Positions 19,961 to 32,923 of a stretch of DNA of 64,000 nt are shown here, piece by piece (position 1 is the stretch's first letter; every line of letters starts with the position of its first letter). The stretch is from Deltaproteobacteria bacterium (GTDB taxonomy: Bacteria > Desulfobacterota > Binatia > Binatales > Binataceae): positions 1 through 64,000 of the forward strand of contig JAJZAI010000010.1 in the NCBI GenBank assembly GCA_021799495.1, in the 5' to 3' direction. Below the pieces are notes generated by a model. It saw only the letters and a program-made list of their open reading frames with translations. It was not told the DNA's origin and made no database searches. The position numbers and the translations under genes are program-made.

Positions 19961-21322
19961 TCAGACCGCGGAGACGGCCTGCGCCGTTTCGATTCCAGCC
20001 TGCGCGGCGGCGAACAGCCGCAGCCGCGTCAGCAGGATCAGCGCGCACGCCAGCGACAGCGCGCCGCAGACCACGACCGCCGCTTCCGGACTGAAATGCT
20101 CGCCGAGGTAGCCGACCGCGAGCGCGCCGAGCGGCGCGATACCGATGAACGAGAGCGTGTAGAAGCTCATCACGCGCCCGCGCAATTCGTCGGAGACGAA
20201 CAACTGCAGCATCGTGTTGGTCGCCGCCATGTAGTTGATCAGCCCGGCCCCCACGCAGGTTTGCGCCGCGAGCGAAAGCCACATCGAGGACGAGGCGCCG
20301 AAACCGATTATCGCGAACGCAGTGAGAAAAAGTCCGACCGTCAGGTTTTCGCGCAGTCCGCGCGCCGTGCCCGAGCGCGACGCCAGCGCGATCGCGCCGA
20401 TCACCGCGCCGACGCCCTGCGCCGCCATCAACAGGCCGTAGCCGCGCGCGCCCGCATGCAGGATATTTTTGGCGAAGACGGGAATCAGCACCGCGTATTG
20501 CGCGCCCAGTCCGCTGTTCAGCGCGACCAGCACGAGCAGGTAAAAGGTCGGCCGATGCGCCCAGACGTAAGCCGCGCCTTCGCGCAGCCGCCGCAGCATG
20601 CTCATGCCCCGCGGCTCGTTCGCCCGCGGCGCGAGCCGCATCGCGAACAGGCTCCAGATCACCGCGATATAGCTGACGCCGTTCAGAAAAAAGCAGGTCG
20701 CGATTCCGGCCAGCGCGATCAGGAAGCCGGCGACCGCCGGCCCGATCGTGCGCGCGCCGTTGAACATCATCGAGTTGAGCGCGATCGCGTTGGGCAAATC
20801 CTCCAGCCCCACCATCTCGACCACGAACGCCTGGCGCCCCGGCATGTCGAAGGAGCTGACCACGCCGTTGAACGCCGCCAGGAAGATGACGTGTTCGACC
20901 CTGACCGCGCCCGCCCAGGTGAGCGCGGCGAGCGCGAACGCGCTCAGCATCAGCAGCGCCTGCGTGAGGATTATCAGCCGGCGCCGATCGACGTGATCGA
21001 CGATCACGCCCGCGAACAGCGCCACCAGTAGAATCGGCAGATAGTTCGCGAACGTGACCACGCCGAGCATCAGCGCCGAGTTCGTGAGCTTCAGCACCAG
21101 CCACGATTGCGCCACGGTCTGCATCCAGGTGCCGATCAGCGAAGTGAGTTGGCCGCCGAAGTAGAGGCGGAAATTGCGATGGCGCAGCGCGCGGAACGCT
21201 TCGCGCCATCCTGCGGGCCGCTCGCCCGCGATTTCGCCGGCCCGCGCTTCGGCCTCGGGACCGGCGTCCGGAGCGGAATCGCCGGAATTGAGCGCGGGGC
21301 TTGAACCTGCTTCGTCTGGCAT
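19961..21322 (-). CDS. MFS transporter (MFS_3 / enterobactin-exporter-like)
   Basis: FRALRHRNFRLYFGGQLTSLIGTWMQTVAQSWLVLKLTNSALMLGVVTFANYLPILLVALFAGVIVDHVDRRRLI. Confidence 0.93.
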   Translation of the reverse strand: MPDEAGSSPALNSGDSAPDAGPEAEARAGEIAGERPAGWREAFRALRHRNFRLYFGGQLTSLIGTWMQTVAQSWLVLKLTNSALMLGVVTFANYLPILLVALFAGVIVDHVDRRRLIILTQALLMLSAFALAALTWAGAVRVEHVIFLAAFNGVVSSFDMPGRQAFVVEMVGLEDLPNAIALNSMMFNGARTIGPAVAGFLIALAGIATCFFLNGVSYIAVIWSLFAMRLAPRANEPRGMSMLRRLREGAAYVWAHRPTFYLLVLVALNSGLGAQYAVLIPVFAKNILHAGARGYGLLMAAQGVGAVIGAIALASRSGTARGLRENLTVGLFLTAFAIIGFGASSSMWLSLAAQTCVGAGLINYMAATNTMLQLFVSDELRGRVMSFYTLSFIGIAPLGALAVGYLGEHFSPEAAVVVCGALSLACALILLTRLRLFAAAQAGIETAQAVSAV

Positions 21323-21503
21323 CGGGATACTGCGCCGGTCGTGAAGCCGTCAGCATGGCAAACCCCGCTCCCCAGCGCGAGCGCCGCCGCATCGGCCGCG
21401 CCGCGGCGGGTCAAGATGCGGGAAGATCGGGAAACGCGCCGAACAGCCTCGCGCGCTCGCGGCCTGACAGCGAGAATTTGCCGCGCCTACTTTCGCGTCG
21501 ATC

Positions 21504-21884
21504 ATGTTCTATCTGGAGGTTTTCGCTCTGCCGGCGCTGTTCGTTTTTGTCATGGGACTTTTGGATTGGCGATTCCGCCCCGGTCCCTGGCAAGACTGGT
21601 TGTGCGATTTGGATTGGGATTCTCATGTGTTGGCGTGGGGCGCCTTAGGCGGCGTTTTCACCAATCCCGAGATAGAGCGCTCGTTGGGAAATCGGAATCA
21701 GGAATTGGTTGTGGCAACGTTGTTTTGCGTTGGCGTGCTTTTGGTCCTGGCGATCGTTTTGCTTGGGCTGATGCCGAAGCGGTACGAAAGGCAGGTTGGA
21801 TGGAAAGCGATAGCGGCCCTGCTGCTGGGAGGGTTTGCGCTCGCCGTGCCGTGGGCTGTGGCATATCACGCCCACATGTCATAA
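21504..21884 (+). CDS. Hypothetical membrane protein
   Basis: 126-aa ORF with hydrophobic segments; no overlapping competitor. Confidence 0.5.
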   Translation: MFYLEVFALPALFVFVMGLLDWRFRPGPWQDWLCDLDWDSHVLAWGALGGVFTNPEIERSLGNRNQELVVATLFCVGVLLVLAIVLLGLMPKRYERQVGWKAIAALLLGGFALAVPWAVAYHAHMS

Positions 21885-21909
21885 TTGGGCTGGCGGCGAT
21901 GGATCTCGT

Positions 21910-22134
21910 ATGCAGCTACTGATGATTCATATTGGTTTGGGCGGCGCGGTCGCGGCCGCCGGCGCGCTCGTCGCTGGAATAATTCTCGTGGGCCTGAGGA
22001 TTCTTTTCAGCCCGCGATTTCGCGAACAATACGCCGCGGTCGTTCGGCAGTTTGGCGTCGTTGGCGCAATCCGCCAGGCGCTGTTCGACGATCCTCGGTC
22101 GGAAACCGACCTGCACAAGGGCGCGGCAACCTAG
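21910..22134 (+). CDS. Hypothetical small membrane protein (74 aa)
   Basis: MQLLMIHIGLGGAVAAAGALVAGIILVGLRILFSP...; one TM. Confidence 0.45.
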   Translation: MQLLMIHIGLGGAVAAAGALVAGIILVGLRILFSPRFREQYAAVVRQFGVVGAIRQALFDDPRSETDLHKGAAT

Positions 22135-22199
22135 ACCTCAACTCCAGCGATACAAACGATCGAATCGCGGGTATCGTGTCGCGCGAATAACTGACGGAA

Positions 22200-22535
22200 T
22201 ACCCCGGTCTTGACCGGAATTCTTCGCTTCGCTCAGGACCAGCCCGGAATGACAACAGCGGTAGGGATATTCCCGCTTCCGTATGCCGACATTCAGACCC
22301 GCATGGCGCTGATGGTCTTCCGGCCGGTCGGCGCGCGGATGGCGCCAGCCGCGATCGCGGCTCCCACAGCGTCATTCGCGGGCTTGACCCGCGAATCCAT
22401 AACACTGGATGCCCGGGTCAAGCCCGGGCATGACTAACCAGAGGAACTCGCCAAATCGACGGCTGCCCGGGCATGACTATCAGAGAACCTCTGCGCAAGT
22501 CAGATTGTCATTCTGAGCGCGGCGAAGAATCCCGG
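22200..22535. repeat. Dispersed palindromic (REP/MITE-like) repeat cluster
   Basis: Inverted repeats attcgcggg-cttga-cccgcgaat (22374-22396) and tgcccggg-tcaag-cccgggca (22410-22430); flanks carry inverted 'gaagaat...gtcatt'-type copies. Confidence 0.7.
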
Positions 22536-22782
22536 ACCAGTTGAATCAGCTTCACGGTAATTGCGGGACGGCGCGCTGGCCCGGTGTTGCCGGGTTTTTC
22601 GCGTTCGCGATGCCGCGGCCGCCGTGAAATTGCGCGGCGTTCGCTGAAACCATGCGTTCAGGCGGTTTGGTCCTGACGTTTCCTGTTCGCCGGAGCGGCG
22701 CGAGTAGGTTAGAATTGAACGGTCAATCGATCTAATGGCGTCTGGCCGGGCGCTGATCCCGTGCCGGCCCGGCGCGAGGTTC

Positions 22783-23970
22783 ATGGCCATGTTCGGTGAA
22801 ATCACGCCGCGCGTTCACGCTCCGACCGCTCCGTTCATCACGATCGAAGAGGCGCTCGAAGAGACCCGCCGCGGCCACATGATCATCCTGATGGATGACG
22901 AAAATCGCGAAAACGAAGGCGACCTCTGCATGGCCGCCGAAAAGGCCACGCCAGACGCGATCAATTTCATGGCGAAATATGGCCGGGGCCTGATCTGCCT
23001 GCCGATGGCGGGTGAACGGATCGATCAGCTTGGCCTGAACATGATGGTCGGCGACAACCAGGCCCCGCTCGGCACGGCCTTCACGATTCCGATCACCGCG
23101 CGTCGGGCCGCCGGCTCAGGCATCTCGGCGCAGGACCGCGCGACCACGATTCTGCAGGCCGTGCGCGAAGATGCGACCGGCGCGGAATTCATCACGCCCG
23201 GCTATGTTTACCCGCTGCGGGCGCGCGACGGCGGCGTGCTGGTGCGGACGGGACAGACCGAGGGCGCGGTCGACTTGGCGCGGCTCGCGGGACTCAAGCC
23301 CGCCGGCGTGATTTGCGAGATTCTGAAGGAAGACGGCACGATGGCGCGGCGGGACGACCTGGTCGAATTCGCGCGCGTCCACGGCCTTAAAATCGTCACA
23401 GTGGCCGACATAATCGAGTACCGGCTGCGCAACGAAACGATGGTGCAGCGGATCGCGGAAGCGCGGCTGCCCACCGATTTCGGCGAATTCCGCGCCTACG
23501 TCTATCGCAACCGCGTCGACCAGAGCGAGCATCTGGTGTTGGTCATGGGCGAACTCGGTCCGGATCGTCCGGTGCTGGTGCGGGCGCATCGCGAGTACCT
23601 GCCGGGCGACGTCTTCGGCTACATGAAGCGCAATACGCGCGCGCTGCTGCAGGCCGCGATGGAACATATCGCACAGGCGGGACAGGGCGTGATTCTCTAC
23701 CTCAAGCGCGAGTCCGACGCGATCGCGGGCGATATCGACAGCAACGGACCGCGCCGAATCATGCGCCGCGCCACCACGCGGCTGAATGCGCCGGAAGCCG
23801 ATTTTCGCGATTACGGCGTAGGCGCTCAGATTTTGCGCGACGTCGGCGTGCGCAAGATGGTGCTGCTGACCGACAAGCCGCCGCGGCTTGCGAATCTGCC
23901 CGGTTATGGTCTCGAAATCGTCGATAGCGAGCCGCTTTCGATCGAAGGGCAGGGACCGCTGGACGGTTGA
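22783..23970 (+). CDS. ribBA: RibBA: DHBP synthase fused to a degenerate GTP cyclohydrolase II domain
   Basis: [44 protein letters not shown] (RibB); C-terminal GCHII fold without zinc Cys. Start uncertain (22735-22789). Confidence 0.93.
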   Translation: MAMFGEITPRVHAPTAPFITIEEALEETRRGHMIILMDDENRENEGDLCMAAEKATPDAINFMAKYGRGLICLPMAGERIDQLGLNMMVGDNQAPLGTAFTIPITARRAAGSGISAQDRATTILQAVREDATGAEFITPGYVYPLRARDGGVLVRTGQTEGAVDLARLAGLKPAGVICEILKEDGTMARRDDLVEFARVHGLKIVTVADIIEYRLRNETMVQRIAEARLPTDFGEFRAYVYRNRVDQSEHLVLVMGELGPDRPVLVRAHREYLPGDVFGYMKRNTRALLQAAMEHIAQAGQGVILYLKRESDAIAGDIDSNGPRRIMRRATTRLNAPEADFRDYGVGAQILRDVGVRKMVLLTDKPPRLANLPGYGLEIVDSEPLSIEGQGPLDG

Positions 23971-25864
23971 CATCAGCCGCTTAGAGGGTTTCGCCACGCA
24001 TCGGCATCGACCGCGGGACGCGTCGCGCGTCCAACCCGATTCGCTCAAACCTGAGCGCGGCTGGCTCCTTTTCCTTCTCGCGCTTCTGATCGCCGCCGCG
24101 ACTGGATGCGATGGCGGCGCGCCTGCCGCGGCGCAAACGCCCCCGGTGGTTTCGTTCGGATCGATCGCGCTTGCGCATCCGCTCCGTCCCAGCGGATCGA
24201 GCCAGCTTGAAGTGACGGCGCGGATCGCCCCCGGATGGCATATCAATTCCAACCGGCCGCTGGATTCCGCCTACGTCGCAACGCGGTTTGAAATCGCAAC
24301 GCCGGCGGAGGTCGTCGCGCAGGCTCCGATTTTTCCGCCCGCGGAGGTAGAGCAGCTCAAGTTTTCCGGCGGCGAGAAGCTGGCGGTCTTTTCCGGCGAC
24401 CTGCAAATCAGCGTGCCGGTCACCGCCGCGGCGGCCTTTCGAGCGGGTATCGGCGCGCCGGCGCAAATCAGGCTCGACTACCAGGCGTGCAACGACGTCC
24501 AGTGCCTACGGCCGTCGTCGATCGAGACGACCATCGACCTTGCAGGCGCCGGTGCGGCGGACGCGGGCGGTGCGGGTGCCGGCGGGACGACAAGTGGCGC
24601 CGCGGGACCGTCCGGGACATCGCGGGGCGCCGCGGGCGTGTCCGGGACGGCGGACGGCTCGCACGATTTTATCGCGGGAGTTTTCGCCCGCTACGGATTT
24701 CTATTCGGATTTATAGCGGTCTTTTTGGGCGGGATGGCGCTGAACCTCACGCCCTGCGTCTATCCGCTGATCGGCGTGACGATCGCGTACTTCGGCAACG
24801 AATCGGGCGGGCCGCGCAAGGTGATTGTTCTTGCGTTGCTTTACGTACTCGGAATCGCGCTGATGTTTTCCAGCGTGGGCGTCGCCGTCGCGCTCTCCGG
24901 CGGACTGTTCGGCGCCGCGATGCAGAATCCGTGGGTGCTCGCCACGATCGCCGGAGTGCTGTTTGTGCTGGCTGGTTCGAGCTTCGGGATGTATTCGCTG
25001 CAACCTCCGCGATGGCTGATGAATCGCGCCGGGACGGCCCGTCCCGGCTACGCCGGCGCGCTCCTGATGGGCCTTGGGATGGGCGTCGTGGCTGCGCCAT
25101 GTATCGGACCGATCGTGCTCGGGCTGCTCCTGATGGTTCAGCGGAGCGGCAGCGCGATCTTTGGCTTTGCGCTTTTTTTCACGCTCGCGCTAGGCCTTGG
25201 ATTGCCTTACGTCGCGCTGGCTATCGCCGCCGGGAGTATCCGCAGTCTGCCTCGCTCGGGCGAGTGGCTGGGATGGATCGAGCAGCTATTTGGTTTCGTG
25301 CTGGTTGGTCTCGCGCTCTACTTTCTCGATCCGGTCGCGCCCGATGGAATTATTTCTCGCGCATTGCCCTTCTATGCCGCCGTTGCGGGAATTTACCTGG
25401 GCTTTATTACCCGGATGGGTAAATCGTGGCGGCCGTTCATGGCGATACGCGCGCTGATCGGCGTCGTCGCCGTCGTGGCGCTGGCCGTGATGCTGTTCGA
25501 CCTGCGCGCGCAGCCGCCGCAAACGCTAAAATTCGCGCCATTTGACGATGCCATGCTGGCCAAGGCGCGCGCGGCCGGACAGCCCGTCGTGGTCGATTTC
25601 AGCGCCGATTGGTGCGTGCCGTGCCGCGAGATGGAGCATACGACCTTCACCGATCCGGCGGTGATTCGCGCGGCCGCCGGGTTCGTCCTGATGCGCGCAA
25701 ATTTGACCGCCAGGGACAAACAAAACGACGCGCTGATGCGACAGTTCAAGGTTGAAGGCGTGCCAACCTCGCTATTCATCGATGCGTCCGGCCGCGTCCG
25801 CGAGCGCCGCGTCGGCTACGTCGGTCCCGCCGATTTTGTGAAATACCTGCACGAGACCGGCTAA
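23888..25864 (+). CDS. dsbD: Thiol:disulfide interchange protein (DsbD family)
   Basis: N-terminal DsbD-alpha, GGMALNLTPCVYPLIGVTI TM domain, C-terminal thioredoxin VVDFSADWCVPCREME; true start probably downstream of 23970. Confidence 0.92.
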   Translation: MRICPVMVSKSSIASRFRSKGRDRWTVDISRLEGFATHRHRPRDASRVQPDSLKPERGWLLFLLALLIAAATGCDGGAPAAAQTPPVVSFGSIALAHPLRPSGSSQLEVTARIAPGWHINSNRPLDSAYVATRFEIATPAEVVAQAPIFPPAEVEQLKFSGGEKLAVFSGDLQISVPVTAAAAFRAGIGAPAQIRLDYQACNDVQCLRPSSIETTIDLAGAGAADAGGAGAGGTTSGAAGPSGTSRGAAGVSGTADGSHDFIAGVFARYGFLFGFIAVFLGGMALNLTPCVYPLIGVTIAYFGNESGGPRKVIVLALLYVLGIALMFSSVGVAVALSGGLFGAAMQNPWVLATIAGVLFVLAGSSFGMYSLQPPRWLMNRAGTARPGYAGALLMGLGMGVVAAPCIGPIVLGLLLMVQRSGSAIFGFALFFTLALGLGLPYVALAIAAGSIRSLPRSGEWLGWIEQLFGFVLVGLALYFLDPVAPDGIISRALPFYAAVAGIYLGFITRMGKSWRPFMAIRALIGVVAVVALAVMLFDLRAQPPQTLKFAPFDDAMLAKARAAGQPVVVDFSADWCVPCREMEHTTFTDPAVIRAAAGFVLMRANLTARDKQNDALMRQFKVEGVPTSLFIDASGRVRERRVGYVGPADFVKYLHETG

Positions 25865-26139
25865 GCGTGTCCTGACGCGATCCGATTCAAGGTCTTGGGT
25901 TGCAATTCCAGAAAGCCCGCATGGGGGTCGTTTCAAGGTCTCTGCAAATTTTCAAATCATGTTATATTGACGTGTATTACAAATTGCCCGAGATGGCGTT
26001 CCGAGTACGACTAGTCGAGCGCTAAAAATTTACATGTAATAAGGCGATTTCGACGATACCAAGGTTATTTTGAGATATTGTTTTATAAAATTCAAGATTA
26101 TTTCTCTGGTCGCTTTACTAATCGAGCCTCGGAGCGTAA

Positions 26140-28608
<2,469 letters not shown>

Positions 28609-28689
28609 CGCGATCGCAAAGCTATCGGCTCAGCGCGGAGAGTTTCCGCCCGATGGAAAACGACGACGAAGCGGTCTGGCTCTTGTTCT

Positions 28690-28709
28690 CTCTCCTTGGA
28701 CAAGGAGAG
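28690..28709. repeat. Short inverted repeat (ctctcctt-ggac-aaggagag) between gyrB and the next ORF
   Basis: Perfect 8-bp arms, 4-nt loop; resembles dispersed 'ctctcc...ggagag...attagggagagg' intergenic repeats. Confidence 0.6.
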
Positions 28710-28769
28710 GATTAGGGAGAGGCGCAGGGGTCGGGTCGGCGCGCAACTATCGAGGCGGTTTCGTTATCG

Positions 28770-29219
28770 ATGAGCGAACGTGAAGATATTCCGATGCCGC
28801 GGACGGAGGCCGGAAATTTTGCAGGCGGCGCCGAGCGCGATATTGATCGGCAAGCCGGCGCGGCGCAAAACGCCGAGCGGCGCGCGGACGCTTCGCGCGA
28901 GCGGCGTGCGCTCGCCGGCGACGACGAAGCGGTGCGGCTGTTGCGCGAAATCCGCGGCGACTTGGCGCGGCTGACGCGGATTTCGGAAAAAGCCGCGCGC
29001 CGCGCCCGTGATTTCAACCGGCAAATCGAGCGGAGCAAGGCCGCGCGCCGGGTGGTGATCGGCCTGCTAATCGCGATCGCCGTGCTGCTGCTGATTCAGA
29101 TTCTGCAGATGATGGGCTACGGGCCGGGCGGCGGCGGAAGCGACTCGGGCAGCTCGCAAACGCTGCAGAAGGTTTATCAGCATCCTGCCGCGCCTCCGAT
29201 GCGGGCGCTTTGGGAATGA
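28770..29219 (+). CDS. Hypothetical protein with one transmembrane segment
   Basis: VVIGLLIAIAVLLLIQILQMMGYG TM; located between gyrB and gyrA. Confidence 0.55.
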   Translation: MSEREDIPMPRTEAGNFAGGAERDIDRQAGAAQNAERRADASRERRALAGDDEAVRLLREIRGDLARLTRISEKAARRARDFNRQIERSKAARRVVIGLLIAIAVLLLIQILQMMGYGPGGGGSDSGSSQTLQKVYQHPAAPPMRALWE

Positions 29220-29398
29220 AGCGGCGCGACGAAGGGCGCCGCGCGGGTTTGCCTTGATTGAAAGCGTGGATCGCGGTTCGAGCGCGCAGCGCGCCGCGGA
29301 AAGCGCGGCGAAAAATCATTTCTTCCGACTTGAAAAGGTAATGACCGGCAACGCCGCGCGGAAATACTAATCGCGCCGGCGGAGATACATTTCAGAAT

Positions 29399-31936
29399 AT
29401 GGCGGAAACCAACGGAAACGAACCGATTCGCAACGAACCGACGCTGCTGAATATCGAAGACGACATGCGGCAGTCCTATCTGGACTACGCGATGTCGGTG
29501 AATATCGGCCGCGCGCTGCCGGATATCCGCGACGGCCTCAAGCCGGTGCATCGGCGGATTCTCTACGCAATGTTCACCGCCGGATTGCTGGCGAACCGGC
29601 GCCACGCCAAATCGGCGCGCGTGGTCGGCGAAGTGCTCGGCAAGTTCCATCCGCACGGCGACACCGCGGTTTACGACGCGCTGGCGCGGATGGCGCAGAC
29701 CTTCAGCATGCGCTACCCGCTGATCGACGGGCAGGGAAATTTCGGCTCCGTGGACGGCGATCCGCCGGCCGCGATGCGTTACACGGAGTGCCGGCTGACG
29801 CGGCTGGCGGAACGGCTGCTCGCCGATATCGACAGCGAGACGGTGGATTTCGTCGACAACTTCGACGGCTCGCAGCAGGAGCCGGAGGTGCTGCCGGCGC
29901 AGATTCCGAATCTGCTGATGAACGGCTCGGACGGAATCGCGGTCGGGATGGCGACCAATATGCCGCCGCATAACCTGGGCGAGGTCTGCGACGCACTACT
30001 GGCGCTGATCGAAAATCCCGATCTGCCGCTGGAAAAAATCCTCGACATTATCCCGGGGCCGGATTTTCCTACCGGCGGACAGATCCTTGGCCGCCAGGCG
30101 ATCCGGCAGGCCTATTTGAGCGGGCGCGGAACGATCGTGATGCGGGCGCTCGCCGCGGTCGAAACCGACAAGCGCACCTCGAAGGCGTCGATAATCGTGC
30201 GCGAGATTCCGTACCAGGTGAACAAGGCGCGGATGATCGAGCGGATCGCCGAGCTGGTCAACGACAAGCGTATCGAGGGCATCACCGATATCCGTGACGA
30301 ATCGAGCCGCGACGGGATGCGGGTGGTGATCGAGCTTCGGCGCGACGCCGAACCGAAGATCGTGCTCAACCAGCTCTACAAGCTGACGCAGATGCAGGCC
30401 GGCTTCGGCATGATCATGCTGGCGATTCACGAGGGGCGGCCGCGCGAGATGAGCCTGCGCGACCTGCTGCTCGAATTTCTGCATCACCGCCAGCGCGTCA
30501 TCATTCGCCGCTCGCAATACGAGTTGAAGCAGGCGGAGGCGCGCCTGCACGTCCTCGAGGGCCTGTTGATCGCGCTCAAGAATCTCGACGCCGTGATCAA
30601 GCTGATTCGCGAATCGGCCGACGCCGAGGCGGCGCGCGCCGGCCTGATGAACCGCTTCGGGCTGACGCAGATTCAGGCGCAGGCGATCCTCGACCTGACG
30701 CTGCGCCGCCTGACCTCGCTGGAGCGCGGCAAAATCGAGGCCGAGCACAAGGAGATGCAGGAGACGATCGCGCGGCTCAGGAAAATCCTCGGCGACGAGC
30801 GCGAACAGATGGCGCTGATCGCGGAAGACCTGCGCGAAATCCGCAAGGAGTTCGGCGACGAGCGCCGCACCCAGATTATCGAGGCCGAAGGCGACTTTTC
30901 GATCGAGGATCTGATCGTCGAGGAGGACGTGCTGGTCACCGTCACCCACGGCGGCTATATCAAGCGCACTCCGCTTTCGCTTTTCCGCACGCAGAAGCGG
31001 GGCGGCGGCGGCAAGCGCGGCGCGAGCACGGCCGAGGACGATTTCGTCGAGTATCTGGTGCCGGTCGGCACGCACGACCGGCTGCTGTTTTTCACCAGCG
31101 CCGGCAAAGTTTACGAGAAGAAGGCCTACGAGCTGCCCGAAGCAGGCCGCGGCGCGCGCGGAAGATCGATCGCGAACCTGCTGAGCCTCGCCGCCGACGA
31201 AAAGCTGTCGGCATTCCTGCCACTGCCGAAAGAGGTCAGCGGCAAGTATGTCTTTTTCGCGACGCGGCGCGGTCTGGTCAAGAAAACCGAGCTCGAGCAG
31301 TACGACAATATCCGCGCCAACGGCATAATCGCGATCAATCTCGAAGATGGCGACGAGTTGATCGGCGTCAGGCTGACCGACGGCGATCAGCAGATCGTGC
31401 TTTCGACCCGCGAGGGCCAGGCGATCCGCTTCCGCGAGGACGAGGTGCGCTCGATGGGACGTGGCACCTACGGCGTGGTCGGGATGGAGCTCGAAGAGCG
31501 CGCGGTCAAGGAAGGCAAGACGGTCACGCTGGTCAAGGACGAGGTCGTGTCGATCGCGGTCGTGCGCGACACCGAGACGCTGCTGACGGTTTCGGAGCGC
31601 GGCTACGGCAAGCGCACCGAGGCGTCGGAGTATCGCCTGACGCATCGCGGCGGCAAGGGCGTGATCACGATGAACGTCACGGACAAGACCGGCAAAGTGG
31701 TGGGAGTCCGGCAGGTCGGACCGGACGATCAACTGGTGCTGGTGACCGATCGCGGCAACATAATCCGGCTCGCGGTGAAGCAGGTGCGGATCACCGGGCG
31801 CAACGCGCAGGGCGTGCGGCTGGTGAAGCTCGAAGAGGGAAATTTCGTGCGCGCGGTCGCGCCGCTCGCGGAAAAAGACGACGAGGCGGACAACGGCGCC
31901 AACGGCACGGCCGCGCCCGACGACGTTGGGGAATAA
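29399..31936 (+). CDS. gyrA: DNA gyrase subunit A
   Basis: [55 protein letters not shown]. Confidence 0.99.
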   Translation: MAETNGNEPIRNEPTLLNIEDDMRQSYLDYAMSVNIGRALPDIRDGLKPVHRRILYAMFTAGLLANRRHAKSARVVGEVLGKFHPHGDTAVYDALARMAQTFSMRYPLIDGQGNFGSVDGDPPAAMRYTECRLTRLAERLLADIDSETVDFVDNFDGSQQEPEVLPAQIPNLLMNGSDGIAVGMATNMPPHNLGEVCDALLALIENPDLPLEKILDIIPGPDFPTGGQILGRQAIRQAYLSGRGTIVMRALAAVETDKRTSKASIIVREIPYQVNKARMIERIAELVNDKRIEGITDIRDESSRDGMRVVIELRRDAEPKIVLNQLYKLTQMQAGFGMIMLAIHEGRPREMSLRDLLLEFLHHRQRVIIRRSQYELKQAEARLHVLEGLLIALKNLDAVIKLIRESADAEAARAGLMNRFGLTQIQAQAILDLTLRRLTSLERGKIEAEHKEMQETIARLRKILGDEREQMALIAEDLREIRKEFGDERRTQIIEAEGDFSIEDLIVEEDVLVTVTHGGYIKRTPLSLFRTQKRGGGGKRGASTAEDDFVEYLVPVGTHDRLLFFTSAGKVYEKKAYELPEAGRGARGRSIANLLSLAADEKLSAFLPLPKEVSGKYVFFATRRGLVKKTELEQYDNIRANGIIAINLEDGDELIGVRLTDGDQQIVLSTREGQAIRFREDEVRSMGRGTYGVVGMELEERAVKEGKTVTLVKDEVVSIAVVRDTETLLTVSERGYGKRTEASEYRLTHRGGKGVITMNVTDKTGKVVGVRQVGPDDQLVLVTDRGNIIRLAVKQVRITGRNAQGVRLVKLEEGNFVRAVAPLAEKDDEADNGANGTAAPDDVGE

Positions 31937-31985
31937 TCGTACGTGCCGTTGGACGGAAACGGGCGGCGGCGCTATTAGATAGCGC

Positions 31986-32861
31986 ATGCCACTCGATTCG
32001 ACCCTGGTTGGAACGCAAGCCGAGCCGCGCGCCTATGACGTCGATGCGCGCTGGACGATGGCTTACGCCGCGTCGCTCGGCGACGTAATCGATCGCTATA
32101 TCGATACGCGCCGCGCTGAAGGAATCGTGGCGCATCCGCTGTTCCCGGTATGCCTCGAATGGCCGACGGCGGGCGCGCTGCGCACGCGCCATCGCGGCAC
32201 GCTGACGGCGGCGGAGGCGGCGCGCGGCGTTCATGCGACCCATCACGCGGTGGTGCATCGCGCGATTCGTCCGCCGGAGCGCCTCACGACGCGCGCGGAG
32301 ATCGCCGGAATCGAGGCGCGCAAGGCGGGCGCGTACGAAATCACGAAATTCGAGACGGTCGATGAGCGCGGCGGACTGGTCAATACGACCTGGTACGGCA
32401 CGCTCTATCGGCAGGTGGATGTGGCCGGCGGAGATCGGACCGGCGAAGCGCCGGCGCCGCAAGCGCTCGCGGCGCCGCCCGCGCGGGCGCGCGCCGAGAT
32501 GCGCGCGCCGGTGGGCGCGGGCGCGGCGCACATCTATACCGAGTGCGCGCGCATCTGGAATCCGATCCAAACCGACGCGGCGGTGGCCGCGGCCGCCGGC
32601 CGGCCGGGGCTGATCCTGCACGGCACGGCGACGCTGGCGATGAGCGTATCGCGGATTATCGCGGCGGAAGCCGGCGGCGATCCCGAACGGGTCGCGGAAA
32701 TTTCGGGACGCTTCAGCGCGATGGTGTTCATGCCGTCGGAGCTGACGATCCGGATTTTCGCCCGGGAACGGCGCGGTTCGTGCGACGCGGTTTTCTTCGA
32801 AACGCTCAGCGCCGAAGGCGGCCGGGCGATTCGCGACGGCGTAATCATGCTGCGCCGCTGA
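31986..32861 (+). CDS. MaoC-like / FAS1-like acyl-CoA dehydratase paralogue 1
   Basis: [43 protein letters not shown]-terminal hot-dog half. Confidence 0.85.
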   Translation: MPLDSTLVGTQAEPRAYDVDARWTMAYAASLGDVIDRYIDTRRAEGIVAHPLFPVCLEWPTAGALRTRHRGTLTAAEAARGVHATHHAVVHRAIRPPERLTTRAEIAGIEARKAGAYEITKFETVDERGGLVNTTWYGTLYRQVDVAGGDRTGEAPAPQALAAPPARARAEMRAPVGAGAAHIYTECARIWNPIQTDAAVAAAAGRPGLILHGTATLAMSVSRIIAAEAGGDPERVAEISGRFSAMVFMPSELTIRIFARERRGSCDAVFFETLSAEGGRAIRDGVIMLRR

Positions 32862-32923
32862 CGCCCGGCGGATCATTGCGGGCGCGCCGGCGGACGGCCC
32901 CGGCCGCGCCGCTGGAGGGAAAG

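Noticed and set aside
19157-21031. 624-aa plus-strand ORF over selA/MFS
   Set aside because: Arg-rich composition; the opposite strand encodes recognisable SelA and an MFS transporter.
22540-22782. FMN riboswitch upstream of ribBA
   Set aside because: No recognisable RFN-element conserved segments were seen; an Rfam search (RF00050) would settle it.
29996-31987. 663-aa minus-strand ORF opposite gyrA
   Set aside because: Antisense shadow of an unambiguous GyrA.
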